This document shows positions 27,241 to 36,367 of a stretch of 64,000 bases of DNA, piece by piece. The position numbers and the translations under genes were made by a program. This DNA is from Citrifermentans bremense R1 (GTDB lineage Bacteria > Desulfobacterota > Desulfuromonadia > Geobacterales > Geobacteraceae): NCBI RefSeq assembly GCF_000426865.1, contig NZ_AUGE01000006.1:62001-126000 (forward strand). Direction: 5' to 3'. Under the pieces are notes generated by a model, which did no database searches, was not told the origin of the DNA, and saw nothing but the letters and a program-made list of their open reading frames with translations. The first letter of the stretch is position 1; each line of letters starts with the position of its first letter.

Positions 27241-28527
27241 TTGACGGTAGAGCGCATTGTCTCAGTGGTAGGGCTAGGGTACGTGGGGCTTCCGGTAGCG
27301 GTTGCCTTCGGCAAGGTGCGCCGCACCATAGGCTTCGACATCAATGGCACCAGGATCAAGGAGCTGCGCGAGGGGTACGACCGGACCGCCGAGGTGGAGG
27401 CGGCGGACCTGGCGCAAGCGGACATCCTGTTCACGGACCGGGTCGAGGACTTGGCTCAGGCCAATTTCCACATCGTGGCGGTCCCGACCCCGATCGACGA
27501 GGCGAACCAGCCGGACCTGAGCCTCGTCTGCCGGGCCAGCGAGACGGTGGGGAAGGCGCTAAAAAAAGGGGACATCGTGGTCTACGAATCCACCGTCTAC
27601 CCGGGGGTAACCGAGGACGAATGCGTCCCGGTCCTGGAGCGGGTCTCCGGCCTCAAAGGCGGTGTCGACTTCAAGGTCGGGTACAGCCCCGAGCGGATCA
27701 ACCCCGGCGACAAGGAGCACACCTTCACCAAGATCAAGAAGGTGGTCTCCGGCCAGGACTGTGAGACCCTGGAGGTGGTGGCGGAGGTCTACAGCTCGGT
27801 GGTGACGGCGGGGGTGTTTCGCGCCTCCTCCATCAAGGTGGCGGAAGCGGCCAAGGTGATCGAGAACACCCAGCGCGACCTGAACATCGCCCTCATGAAC
27901 GAACTGGCGCTCATCTTCGACCGCCTGGGGATCGACACCTCTGAGGTGCTGGCGGCCGCCGGGAGCAAGTGGAACTTCCTCAAGTTCTCCCCCGGGCTGG
28001 TCGGCGGGCACTGCATCGGCGTCGACCCTTACTACCTCACCCACAAGGCGGAGAAGCTAGGCTACATCCCGCAGGTGATCCTGGCGGGGCGGCGCATCAA
28101 CGACGGCATGGGGAAATTCGTGGCGCAGCGCGCCGTGAAGGAGATCATCAGGGCCGGGCACCCGGTGCTGAACGCGGTGGTCACGGTGCTGGGGATCACC
28201 TTCAAGGAGAACTGCCCCGACATCAGGAACTCCAAGGTCATCGACATCGTCAAGGAGCTCAAGGATTACGGGATGCAGGTCCAGGTCTGCGATCCTATGG
28301 CCGACCCGGAGGAGACGCTGCACGAGTACGGGGTGCGGCTCACCCCGAGGGCGCAGTTAAAGCCCGCGGTGGCGGTGGTGGCCGCCGTGGCCCACACTGA
28401 ATTCGCCTCCCTCGCGGCACCTGAACTCTTGGCGCTCATGGGTCCCAACCCGGTCTTGATCGACGTGAAGAGCATGTTCGACCGGGAGCGGGTTGAAGGC
28501 GCCGGTGTCAAGGTCTGGGCGTTATAA
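27241..28527 (+). CDS. tviB: UDP-N-acetylhexosamine dehydrogenase (TviB/WbpA type)
   Basis: A 428-residue nucleotide-sugar dehydrogenase that oxidises C6 of a UDP-sugar to the uronic acid in two NAD-dependent steps. The N-terminal Rossmann motif is GLGYVGLP (residues 11-18), the catalytic Cys258 is in GGHCIGVDPYYLTHKAE, and the C-terminal domain has VTVLGITFKENCPDIRNSK. The sequence resembles the Vi-antigen/TviB group acting on UDP-GlcNAc or UDP-GalNAc. The start is taken as TTG, 5 nt after a perfect AGGAGG site; the upstream GTG-initiated extension has no such site. It supplies an N-acetylhexosaminuronate precursor for the EPS, matching the amidotransferase in the same cluster. Confidence 0.9.
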   Translation: MTVERIVSVVGLGYVGLPVAVAFGKVRRTIGFDINGTRIKELREGYDRTAEVEAADLAQADILFTDRVEDLAQANFHIVAVPTPIDEANQPDLSLVCRASETVGKALKKGDIVVYESTVYPGVTEDECVPVLERVSGLKGGVDFKVGYSPERINPGDKEHTFTKIKKVVSGQDCETLEVVAEVYSSVVTAGVFRASSIKVAEAAKVIENTQRDLNIALMNELALIFDRLGIDTSEVLAAAGSKWNFLKFSPGLVGGHCIGVDPYYLTHKAEKLGYIPQVILAGRRINDGMGKFVAQRAVKEIIRAGHPVLNAVVTVLGITFKENCPDIRNSKVIDIVKELKDYGMQVQVCDPMADPEETLHEYGVRLTPRAQLKPAVAVVAAVAHTEFASLAAPELLALMGPNPVLIDVKSMFDRERVEGAGVKVWAL

Positions 28528-28550
28528 AGGGGTAAATCCCAGAGGGGAAC

Positions 28551-30623
28551 ATGGCGCTTTCGCTTGTTGCGATCATCTTGCTTTTGTTTGCCATGCTGAG
28601 GATAATCCGGCTGGAGCGCAAAAGCGCCTGCCGTACCTTATTAGCCATCCCCTTTTGCGCCGTCGCCTTCCTGGAATTCTTCGACCTTGCGGCGCTGTAC
28701 CAGTTCTTCCCCGAAGTGGACTGGAAGCGGTTGTCGCTTGGGGTCGAGGCGCTGCTCCCGGCGCTTTGGCTGCTGGTGAGCCTCACCTATGCCCGGGACC
28801 TGCCCGAACGCGGGCTTCCGCGCTCGACCCGCCTGATGCTCGCCGGCGCCTTCGCTTTGGTCCTGGTACCCGTCTTGATGCCGGGGGAGGCTCTTTTCTA
28901 CGCCCCCGACTTCCCTCTGGAGCGGATGCTTTTTCTCACCGACGCCGGGTACTACTTCTACGTCGCGATGCTGGTCCTTTTGGTGGTGGCGCTCATGAAC
29001 CTCGAGTCCACCCTGGTGAACGCCTCTTCGGAGGCGCTTTGGCGCGTTAAGCTCGACATCGTGGCGCTGGGCTCCGTGCTCGCCGTCTGCGTCTTCTACT
29101 ACACCAACGCGCTCTTGTACCGCTCGCTCAACATGGAGCTGGTTCCCCTGCGCTCGCTTGTTTCCATCATCGCCGCGCTGATGATCGTCTACTCGCGCAC
29201 CCACTGGAGGGGAACGGCGCGGGTGAAGGTCTCGCAGGCGGTCCTTTTGAAGTCCGTGGTCCTCACCGTAATCGCCGGGTATCTGTTGCTCCTGGGGTCC
29301 ATCGGGGAGGGGATGAAGTACTTCGGCTCGCTCTTTCCCCGCGTGCTCGCCTTGTCGCTTGGGTTCATCGCGGGGATGCTCCTGCTCCTTTTGCTCCTCT
29401 CCGAGCGCGCCCAAAGGGAGCTGAAGGTCTTTCTCCATAAGCACTTCTACCAGAGCAAGTACGACTACCGGGCCCAGTGGCTGGGGCTCACCGAACGCCT
29501 GGCCAATTTCGAGACCGGCGACGGTCTTTTGCGGCTGGTCCTCTCCGCCTACTGCGACATCTTCGGCGTGCGGGGGGGGGCGCTGTTCCTGCACCAGGCA
29601 GGGTGCGGCTGGTTCTGCGCCACGGGGATCCAGGAGCTGGAAGAGGTCAGGGTAACCATCGCAGCCGACAACCCGCTCATCGCCTATCTGCGCGACCGCC
29701 GCTGGGTCTTTTGCAGCCGGGACGACAACCCGGAGATCCTGGAGGCCAACTGCCGCTGGCTTAGGGAACTGAAGGTGAGCTTCGCCATCCCTCTTTTCGA
29801 AGGGGAGGCGCTCACCGGTTTCATCGTTTTGGGCGAGCAGGTGGTTCCGGACGAAGAGTACCGCTACGAGGATTACGACCTGATGAAGGCTATCGCGCGC
29901 CAGGCTTCGGTGGCGATACAGCACCAGCGCCTCTCCGAGCAGCTCACCCAGGCGAAAGCGATGGAGGCGGTGGGGAATCTGGCCACCTTCGTGGTGCACG
30001 ACCTGAAAAACCTGGCGGCCACCGTATCGCTCGTGGTGGAAAACGCCCGCGAGCACCTGGACAACCCCGAGTTCCAAAAGGACATGCTTTCAAGCCTCGG
30101 CAACACCACGAGGAAGATGCACACGCTCATAGGCCGCCTGCGAAACCTGGGCGAGAGCGAGCTCTTGCACATGCGCCCCGTAGATCTGCTGGCGTTGGCC
30201 CAGCACTCGGCGCGCCAGGTGCAGGGGAGGGCGGTCACGGTGCAGGGGACGCCGGAGAAGGTCATAGGCGACGAGGAAGAATTGGAGAAGGTGCTTTTGA
30301 ACCTCTTCCTGAACGCGGTGGAGGCTTCCGAGCCGGGGACCCCGATCGTGGCGGAGGTGGGATGCGCGGATTCCCCCTTCCTCAAGTTGTCGGACAGCGG
30401 CTGCGGCATGTCGCCGCTTTTCATACGCAACGAGCTTTTTGCGCCGTTCAAGACCACGAAGCAGACGGGGCTCGGCATCGGGCTCTACCAGTGCCGGCAG
30501 ATCGTGGCGGCGCACGGCGGCAGGATCGAGGTATGCAGCGTAGAGGGGGAGGGGACCGTGTTCACGGTATGGTTCCCGTCCCCTATGCTGGGCGGGGAAC
30601 GGGTCATCACACAGCCGGCATGA
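28551..30623 (+). CDS. prsK: PEP-CTERM system histidine kinase PrsK
   Basis: A 690-residue sensor kinase. The N-terminal ~290 residues form seven or eight transmembrane helices of the kind seen in PrsK. A GAF-like domain (about 305-460) follows, then a dimerisation segment with the phosphoacceptor His483 in VVHDLKN, and a C-terminal ATPase domain (NLFLNAVEAS, SDSGCGM, TGLGIGLYQCRQI). PrsK is the kinase partner of PrsR in exosortase systems, and the pair is adjacent here. It likely senses a membrane or envelope signal and controls sigma54-dependent transcription of surface-protein and EPS genes. A CAGAGGGG ribosome site precedes the ATG. Confidence 0.92.
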   Translation: MALSLVAIILLLFAMLRIIRLERKSACRTLLAIPFCAVAFLEFFDLAALYQFFPEVDWKRLSLGVEALLPALWLLVSLTYARDLPERGLPRSTRLMLAGAFALVLVPVLMPGEALFYAPDFPLERMLFLTDAGYYFYVAMLVLLVVALMNLESTLVNASSEALWRVKLDIVALGSVLAVCVFYYTNALLYRSLNMELVPLRSLVSIIAALMIVYSRTHWRGTARVKVSQAVLLKSVVLTVIAGYLLLLGSIGEGMKYFGSLFPRVLALSLGFIAGMLLLLLLLSERAQRELKVFLHKHFYQSKYDYRAQWLGLTERLANFETGDGLLRLVLSAYCDIFGVRGGALFLHQAGCGWFCATGIQELEEVRVTIAADNPLIAYLRDRRWVFCSRDDNPEILEANCRWLRELKVSFAIPLFEGEALTGFIVLGEQVVPDEEYRYEDYDLMKAIARQASVAIQHQRLSEQLTQAKAMEAVGNLATFVVHDLKNLAATVSLVVENAREHLDNPEFQKDMLSSLGNTTRKMHTLIGRLRNLGESELLHMRPVDLLALAQHSARQVQGRAVTVQGTPEKVIGDEEELEKVLLNLFLNAVEASEPGTPIVAEVGCADSPFLKLSDSGCGMSPLFIRNELFAPFKTTKQTGLGIGLYQCRQIVAAHGGRIEVCSVEGEGTVFTVWFPSPMLGGERVITQPA

Positions 30624-30633
30624 GGGGGTGGCA

Positions 30634-31998
30634 GTGAAGAAACTGTTGATTGTCGACGACAACGACGATATCAGGCAGCAGTTGAAGTGGGGCCTGAACC
30701 AGGAATTCCAGGTCCTTTTGGCGGCCGACGGCCGCGAGGCGCTGCAGCAGTTCAAAAGCGAGAAGCCCGACGTGGTGGTGCTCGACTTGGGCCTTCCCCC
30801 CTACGCCGACAGTTCGGTGGAGGGGTTCCGCTGCCTGGACGAGATGCTCGGGCTGAACCCGGCGGCGAAGGTGATCATGCTGACCGGGAACAACGAGCGG
30901 GAGAACGCCCTGAAGGCGATGCGCATGGGGGCCTTCGACTTTTACGCCAAGCCCCCGGTTTTGAGCGAGCTGAAGGTGATCATCACCCGCGCCTTTCACC
31001 TGGCCAACATCGACGAGCAGAACCTGAGGCAGGTATCGTCCCAGAGCGAGGACGGCGAGCAGTGGGGGATGGTCGGCTCCTGCCCCGAGATGCAGGCCGT
31101 CTTTCACACCATCCGCAAGGTGGCCGGCTCCAACGCCCCTATCCTCATCACCGGCGAAAGCGGCACCGGAAAGGAACTGGTGGCGGGCGCCATCCACGAG
31201 GCGAGCTCGCGCAACAAGGGGCCGCTGGTGGCCATCAACTGCGGCGCCATTCCGGAGAACCTCCTGGAGAGCGAGCTCTTCGGACACGAGAAGGGTGCCT
31301 TCACCGGCGCCCACGCAGCGGTCAGGGGGAAGCTCCAGTACGCCCACAAGGGGACGCTCTTTCTCGACGAAATAGGCGAACTCCCGGTGAACCTCCAGGT
31401 GAAGCTTTTGCGCTTCCTGCAGGAGGGGACCATCCAGCGGGTCGGGGGGCGGGAGGAAATCGCCATCGACGCCCGCACCACCTGCGCCACCAACGTGGAC
31501 ATCGCCAAGGCGATCGAGGAAGGGCGCTTTAGGGAGGACCTCTACTACCGCATCGGGGTGATCAACATCAAGCTGCCTCCCTTGCGCGAACGGGGCGACG
31601 ACATCCTCCTGATAGCCGAGAACTTCCTGAGGCTCTACTGCAAAGAGAACAAGAAGAAGACGGTCCGTTTCTCCGCCGCCGCTATCGCTTTCCTCAAGCG
31701 CCACAACTGGCCCGGCAACGTGCGCGAGCTGAAGAACCGGGTACAGCGCGCGGTGATCATGTGCGACGGCGCGAGCATAGGACCGCTCGACCTTGGCTGC
31801 GACGTGGAGCCTGCGGCGATGCCGGTTCCCGTGAGCGACGGGGTCTCGCTGAAGGCCGCCCGCGAGCGGATGGAGCGCGAGATGATACAGCAGGCGATCG
31901 AGCGCCAGCAGGGGAATATCATGAAGGCGGCCGAGGAACTCGGGGTGAGCCGCCCGACGCTGTACGACCTGATGAAGAAGCTCTCCATCCACCCGTAG
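30634..31998 (+). CDS. prsR: PEP-CTERM-box response regulator PrsR (sigma54 activator)
   Basis: A 454-residue NtrC-type regulator. The receiver domain has its phosphoacceptor Asp51 in VVVLDLG. The AAA+ domain has Walker A GESGTGKE at about 174-181 and the sigma54-contacting GAFTGAH loop at 221-227, followed by LFLDEIGEL. The Fis-type DNA-binding helix-turn-helix is at the C-terminus (MKAAEELGVSRPTLYDLMKKL). The GTG used lies 5-6 nt after a GAGGGGG site; an in-frame GTG two codons upstream overlaps the site. With PrsK it forms a two-component system for PEP-CTERM-associated genes. A sigma54-type promoter before the giant PKD gene at 42.3 kb is a candidate target. Confidence 0.93.
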   Translation: MKKLLIVDDNDDIRQQLKWGLNQEFQVLLAADGREALQQFKSEKPDVVVLDLGLPPYADSSVEGFRCLDEMLGLNPAAKVIMLTGNNERENALKAMRMGAFDFYAKPPVLSELKVIITRAFHLANIDEQNLRQVSSQSEDGEQWGMVGSCPEMQAVFHTIRKVAGSNAPILITGESGTGKELVAGAIHEASSRNKGPLVAINCGAIPENLLESELFGHEKGAFTGAHAAVRGKLQYAHKGTLFLDEIGELPVNLQVKLLRFLQEGTIQRVGGREEIAIDARTTCATNVDIAKAIEEGRFREDLYYRIGVINIKLPPLRERGDDILLIAENFLRLYCKENKKKTVRFSAAAIAFLKRHNWPGNVRELKNRVQRAVIMCDGASIGPLDLGCDVEPAAMPVPVSDGVSLKAARERMEREMIQQAIERQQGNIMKAAEELGVSRPTLYDLMKKLSIHP

Positions 31999-32019
31999 GC
32001 AGACGAAGAAAGGTAACGC

Positions 32020-33009
32020 ATGAGCGTCAATGGGAACCTGGCCGAGCGCGTGCAGCAGGAATCCGCTTTCCTGGCAGGCGTCGTCTCCGCGTTGGAAAAG
32101 GTGGTCGTGGGGCAGCGCCCGCTCATCGAACGGATCCTGGTCGCGCTTTTGTCCAACGGCCACCTCCTGATCGAGGGGGTTCCGGGGCTCGCCAAGACCA
32201 CTCTGGTCAAGACCCTCGCCTCACTGATCGACGCGCGGTTCCAGCGCATCCAGTTCACCCCCGACCTCCTTCCCGCCGACCTTTTGGGGACCCTGGTGTA
32301 CAACCCGCGCGAGGGCGATTTCACTACCCGCAAAGGGCCGATCTTCACCAACATCCTCCTTGCCGACGAGATCAACCGCGCCCCCGCCAAGGTGCACAGC
32401 GCGCTCCTGGAAGCGATGGAGGAGCGCCAGGTTACCATCAGCGACAGCTCCTACCCGCTCTCCGAGCCGTTCCTGGTCATGGCGACCCAGAACCCCATCG
32501 AACAGGAGGGGACCTACCCGCTCCCCGAGGCGCAGATGGACCGCTTCATGCTCAAGGCGAAGGTGGGATACCCAAGCCGCGCCGACGAACTGGAGATCAT
32601 GCGCCGCACCGCCCGCACCTCCCGCAGCTTTTCCGCCGCACCTCTCATCCACCCCGACGACATCCTGCGCGCCCGGGCACTGGTGGACGACATCTACCTG
32701 GACCCGAAGATCGAGAAGTACATCCTCGACCTGGTGCTCGCCACCCGCGACCCGGAAAGCTACGGCTTCGCCGATCTTGCCGGCCTCATCGCCTACGGCG
32801 CTTCGCCCAGAGCGAGCATCTACCTCTGCATCGCCTCCCGCGCCCTGGCCCTTTTGCGCGGCCGAGGCTACGTGGTGCCGCAGGACGTGAAGGAGATAGG
32901 GCCGGACCTCTTGCGTCACCGCATCATCGTGAGCTACGAGGCGGACGCCCAGGGGGTGGGGGTGGAGGGGATCGTGGAAGAGCTCTTTTCCCGGACCGAG
33001 GTGCCATGA
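32020..33009 (+). CDS. MoxR-family AAA+ ATPase
   Basis: A 329-residue AAA+ protein of the MoxR/RavA class. Walker A is GVPGLAKTT (residues 53-61), Walker B is LLADEINRAPAK, followed by the sensor segment MATQNPIEQEGTYPLPEAQMDRF that defines MoxR. These ATPases act as chaperones for VWA-domain partners, which follow immediately. The stop overlaps the DUF58 start by ATGA. The gene starts 21 nt after prsR and may share its transcript. In other exosortase loci the TPR gene prsT often stands at this point; none is seen here. Confidence 0.92.
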   Translation: MSVNGNLAERVQQESAFLAGVVSALEKVVVGQRPLIERILVALLSNGHLLIEGVPGLAKTTLVKTLASLIDARFQRIQFTPDLLPADLLGTLVYNPREGDFTTRKGPIFTNILLADEINRAPAKVHSALLEAMEERQVTISDSSYPLSEPFLVMATQNPIEQEGTYPLPEAQMDRFMLKAKVGYPSRADELEIMRRTARTSRSFSAAPLIHPDDILRARALVDDIYLDPKIEKYILDLVLATRDPESYGFADLAGLIAYGASPRASIYLCIASRALALLRGRGYVVPQDVKEIGPDLLRHRIIVSYEADAQGVGVEGIVEELFSRTEVP

Positions 33010-33890
33010 CCGCCCAGGCTCCCTCCCCAGACCAGCTGCGCCGCCTGCGGGTACTTTCCTCCCGCCTGGTCACCGGGCTCTTCGCCGGGGAGTACCGGAG
33101 CGTCTTCAAGGGGAGGGGGATGGAGTTCGAAAGCGTGCGGGAGTACCAGCCCGGGGACGACGTCCGCAACATCGACTGGAACGTGACGGCGCGCGCCGGG
33201 CGTCCCTTCCTGAAGCAGTTCGTCGAGGAGCGCGAGCTGAACCTGATGCTCCTGGTGGATCGTTCCGCCTCGCTTGCCTGTCCCACCCCCCGCGGCGCGA
33301 AGAGCCGCCTGGCCGCCGAGGCAGCTGCACTTTTGGCCCTGGCCGCCGCGAAGAGCAACGACCGGGTCGGCCTTATCACCTGCAGCGACCGGGTGGAGAG
33401 CTTCATCCCCCCAGCCAAAGGGGCGCGCCAGGCGCAGCGCATCGTCGCCTCCCTTAGTTGCGGCGCTTCTTCCGGCGGCGGCACCGACCTGGCAGCCGCG
33501 CTCGATTACCTGGCGCGGGTCGACCGCCGCGCCGGGACCCTCTGCATCGTCTCCGACTTTCTCTCCCCCGATTTCAGCCGCGAACTTGCCGCCGTCGCCC
33601 GCCGCCACGAGGTGGTGGCGCTGGTCGTCACCGACCCCTCTGACTTCGAGCTACCGGACAGTGGGCTTCTTGACCTCTGCGACGAGGAGAACGGGAAGCG
33701 CAGCCTGATCGACAGCGCGAGCCCCAGGGTGCGGCGCTTCTTCCGGGAAGCCGCGCTGGAGAGGCGCGCGAGGCTCCTGGAGGCGTTCGCCTCTCTCGGC
33801 GTGAAGCACCTGGAGCTTTCCACCACTGAGCCGCCGCTGCACGCCCTGGTCCGTTTCTTCCAAGGAAACCGCCGCCAGGGGAGGCGTTGA
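33006..33890 (+). CDS. DUF58 domain protein (Bat operon)
   Basis: A 294-residue cytoplasmic protein with the DUF58 signature FKGRGMEFESVREYQPGDDVRNIDW and a VWA-like fold whose metal site is suggested by LLVDRSAS. DUF58 proteins consistently sit between MoxR and BatA genes and are presumed MoxR substrates. The ATG overlaps the moxR stop; the next gene begins one base after the stop. The likely role is in assembly of the Bat membrane complex, which has been linked to stress tolerance in other bacteria. Direct function is unproven. Confidence 0.9.
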   Translation: MTAQAPSPDQLRRLRVLSSRLVTGLFAGEYRSVFKGRGMEFESVREYQPGDDVRNIDWNVTARAGRPFLKQFVEERELNLMLLVDRSASLACPTPRGAKSRLAAEAAALLALAAAKSNDRVGLITCSDRVESFIPPAKGARQAQRIVASLSCGASSGGGTDLAAALDYLARVDRRAGTLCIVSDFLSPDFSRELAAVARRHEVVALVVTDPSDFELPDSGLLDLCDEENGKRSLIDSASPRVRRFFREAALERRARLLEAFASLGVKHLELSTTEPPLHALVRFFQGNRRQGRR

Positions 33891-33891
33891 C

Positions 33892-34425
33892 GTGAGCGCC
33901 GGCCTCCATGCAGCGCTTGCAGCAGCGCCCCTTTCGGCGACGCTTGCCTCGCTGAGGGGGCCGCTCCCGGCGCCTGCGGCGCCCCCTTTCACGCTTACCC
34001 TGCTTTACCTCGCCCTCAGTTCCTTGATTGTCGTCGCCTGGCGCCGCCGCAAATGCCTTCCACCCGCCGGCGCGGCTCCCCCTTTTGACCCTCCGCAGAC
34101 GCTGCCGCTTCTGGAGGAGATGGCGGCGCGTTTCGAGGCGGGGCAATTCTCCCCGGAGGAACTCTGTCTCATCCTTGCCTCCTTCGCCCGGGTGCGCCTT
34201 GCGCAGGCTACCGGCCTTCCCGCCAGCCGCCTGACCAGCGCGGAACTGCTGCAGCAGGCGGAAGCCTCAGGGCTCCTGTCCGCTTCCGAGCTGGAGCAGG
34301 CGGCCGAGCTCTTTGAGCTCTGCGACCGGGTGAAGTTCGCCGCCGAGCTGCCCGATTCTGAGCGGGCGCGACGCTCGCTGGAACTCGCGCGCGCTCTCTT
34401 TCCCCACTCCGGGGGCAAGCCATGA
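33892..34425 (+). CDS. Small membrane-anchored Bat-operon protein (DUF4381-like)
   Basis: A 177-residue protein with one transmembrane helix (about residues 36-50, LTLLYLALSSLIVVAW) followed by a basic stop-transfer RRRK and a helical cytoplasmic domain (LLEEMAARFEAGQFSPEELCLILASFARV). It matches the position and architecture of the DUF4381-type protein found between DUF58 and BatA genes. The GTG start follows GGGGAGG at good spacing, and the end overlaps the first VWA gene by ATGA. No catalytic motif is visible. It probably links the MoxR/DUF58 pair to the membrane VWA proteins. Confidence 0.75.
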   Translation: MSAGLHAALAAAPLSATLASLRGPLPAPAAPPFTLTLLYLALSSLIVVAWRRRKCLPPAGAAPPFDPPQTLPLLEEMAARFEAGQFSPEELCLILASFARVRLAQATGLPASRLTSAELLQQAEASGLLSASELEQAAELFELCDRVKFAAELPDSERARRSLELARALFPHSGGKP

Positions 34426-35417
34426 GGTTCCACGACCCGCAGCTGCTGTTTCTCTTGGCCCTCCTGGTCCCCTTGTTCGTCTGGATCCGCCGCAGCGAAA
34501 GCCGCCGACCCGCTCTTCCCCTGAGCGCCGCCTTCGCCGGGGAACCGCTTCCCGACACGCTCCGGTCGCGGCTGGCACGGCTCCTCCCTTATCTCCGCCT
34601 GGCGGTCCTGGCGCTGGGGATCGCGGCACTCGCCCGCCCGCAGGCGGTCGAGCGGGAGAGCCAGGTGCAAAGCCGGGGGATGGACCTGGTGCTGGCGCTC
34701 GATCTCTCCACCAGCATGCTCGCCGAGGAACAGGGGCGCGAGGGGAGGGGGGAGAATCGCCTGGCTGCGGCCAAACGGGTGCTGTCGGAGTTTATCGGCG
34801 CACGCAAGCAGGACCGGATCGGCCTCGTTGCCTTCGCCGGGCGCCCCTTTCCGGCGGCCCCGCTCACCTCGGACCACCAGTGGCTGCAGGGGATAGTGGA
34901 GCGGCTCGATACCACCTCCGTCGAGGACGGGACCGCTCTGGGCGACGCCATCCTCGCCGGGGTCAACCGGCTGCGCCAGCGCCCCGCCGAAAGCCGCGCC
35001 CTCATCCTCATCACCGACGGCCGCAATAACGCAGGAGCTTCGCCCCAACTGGCGGCGCAGGCGGCGAAGGCCCTGGGGATAAGGGTCCACGCCATCGGCA
35101 TCGGTTCGCGCGGGAGCGCCGTGATCCCCGTCCCGTCCCCCTTGGGCGGAACCATCTACCGGCGGCTCGACGCGGACCTCGACGCCGCGACCCTAAAGGG
35201 GGTGGCGCAGATCACCGGCGGGCGCTACTTCGAGGCCGGCGACGCGACTGTCCTCTCCAGGGTCTTCGCCGAAATCGACCAACTGGAGCGGACCCCCGTC
35301 AAGGAGAAGGTTTTCTTCAGCTACGCCGAGCTGTTCCGGCCGCTTCTCGCCGCAGCGCTCCTCCTGTTTCTGGCCGAGATGCTCCTTCGCGGCGGGTGGC
35401 TCAGGAGGAGCTGCTGA
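34422..35417 (+). CDS. batA: VWA-domain membrane protein, BatA-like
   Basis: A 331-residue protein with two N-terminal transmembrane helices, a periplasmic von Willebrand factor A domain and a C-terminal helix. The metal-ion-dependent adhesion site is intact: Asp94-x-Ser96-x-Ser98 in LALDLSTSM, with the later Thr in GTALGDA and Asp in LITDGRNN. An odd acidic-basic insertion (EEQGREGRGENR) follows the first MIDAS strand, as in other BatA proteins. It overlaps the small membrane protein gene upstream and the BatB-like gene downstream (TGATG). Bat proteins are membrane-bound and probably mediate protein-protein contacts dependent on a divalent metal. Confidence 0.9.
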   Translation: MRFHDPQLLFLLALLVPLFVWIRRSESRRPALPLSAAFAGEPLPDTLRSRLARLLPYLRLAVLALGIAALARPQAVERESQVQSRGMDLVLALDLSTSMLAEEQGREGRGENRLAAAKRVLSEFIGARKQDRIGLVAFAGRPFPAAPLTSDHQWLQGIVERLDTTSVEDGTALGDAILAGVNRLRQRPAESRALILITDGRNNAGASPQLAAQAAKALGIRVHAIGIGSRGSAVIPVPSPLGGTIYRRLDADLDAATLKGVAQITGGRYFEAGDATVLSRVFAEIDQLERTPVKEKVFFSYAELFRPLLAAALLLFLAEMLLRGGWLRRSC

Positions 35418-36367
35418 TGGAATGGGGCGCACCGGGATACCTCTGGCTGCTGCTTGCCGGAGCGCCGCTTTCCTTGCTCGCGCTTCGCTCCGCGCGGCGG
35501 GCGCGCCTATTGCGGCAGGAGCTGACCGGCGGCCGTCAGAAGAAGGTGGCGGATCTTCTCACCTGGGGCGTCGCTGCCGCCGCCATGATGCTCCTGGTCG
35601 CGGCCCTGGCCGGTCCCCGTTTCGGCGAGGAGTCGCACGAGCGGCTGGCGCAGGGAGGAGACATCCTGTTTCTCCTGGACACCTCCAGGAGCATGCTCAC
35701 CCGGGACCTCGGCCAAAGCCGGCTTGACGCCGCCAAGGAAGCGGTGCGGAAGGCTATGGTCGGCCTGAAGGGGGAGCGGGTAGGACTTGTCGCCTTCGCC
35801 GGGAGCGCCTTCCTGGTCTGCCCGCTCACCACCGACTACGCGCTCTTCGATCAAGTGCTCAAGGAGGCGGGGGAGGAGACCCTGCCTCTTCCCGGGACCT
35901 CGCTTGCCGCAGCGCTCAAGGAGGCGCGCCGTGCATTGCAAGGTGAGGGTGACGGGCCGAGGGTCGTGGTGCTTTTAAGCGACGGCGAAGACCATGAGGG
36001 TGAATACGTTGCCGCCGCTCGCGCCCTGAACGCAGCGGGGGTGAAGCTTTACGCCGTCGCCGCCGGAACCTTGCCGGGGGGACCGATCCCGCTTCCGGGG
36101 GGCGGGGTCCAGAAGGATCGGGACGGCAGCTTCGTGCTGAGCCGGCTGCGCCCCGAAACGCTGCGGGAGGCGGCTCAATCGGGGGGAGGGGAGATGGTCG
36201 ACATCGTAGCGCTCCCCGCCCGGCTCGCCACCCTGCCGCTGCAAAAGAGCGCAGCCAAACCGGCGTCGAGCCGGCAGGCCCAGCGGGAACGCTTCCAGGT
36301 CCCGCTCTCCCTCGCGCTAGCGCTCTTGTGCGCAGAGCCGCTTCTTCTCTTCCGGGGGAGGCCATGA
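35417..36367 (+). CDS. batB: VWA-domain membrane protein, BatB-like
   Basis: A 316-residue VWA protein of the same architecture as its upstream neighbour: N-terminal helices, a VWA domain with Asp88-x-Ser90-x-Ser92 in LLDTSRSM and VVLLSDGEDHEG, and a C-terminal helix. The ATG follows AGGAGGAG by 7 nt and overlaps the batA stop; a GTG seven codons upstream is less likely. The stop overlaps the TPR gene by ATGA. The pair of paralogous VWA genes is the normal Bat arrangement and probably forms a heteromeric membrane complex. Confidence 0.9.
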   Translation: MEWGAPGYLWLLLAGAPLSLLALRSARRARLLRQELTGGRQKKVADLLTWGVAAAAMMLLVAALAGPRFGEESHERLAQGGDILFLLDTSRSMLTRDLGQSRLDAAKEAVRKAMVGLKGERVGLVAFAGSAFLVCPLTTDYALFDQVLKEAGEETLPLPGTSLAAALKEARRALQGEGDGPRVVVLLSDGEDHEGEYVAAARALNAAGVKLYAVAAGTLPGGPIPLPGGGVQKDRDGSFVLSRLRPETLREAAQSGGGEMVDIVALPARLATLPLQKSAAKPASSRQAQRERFQVPLSLALALLCAEPLLLFRGRP

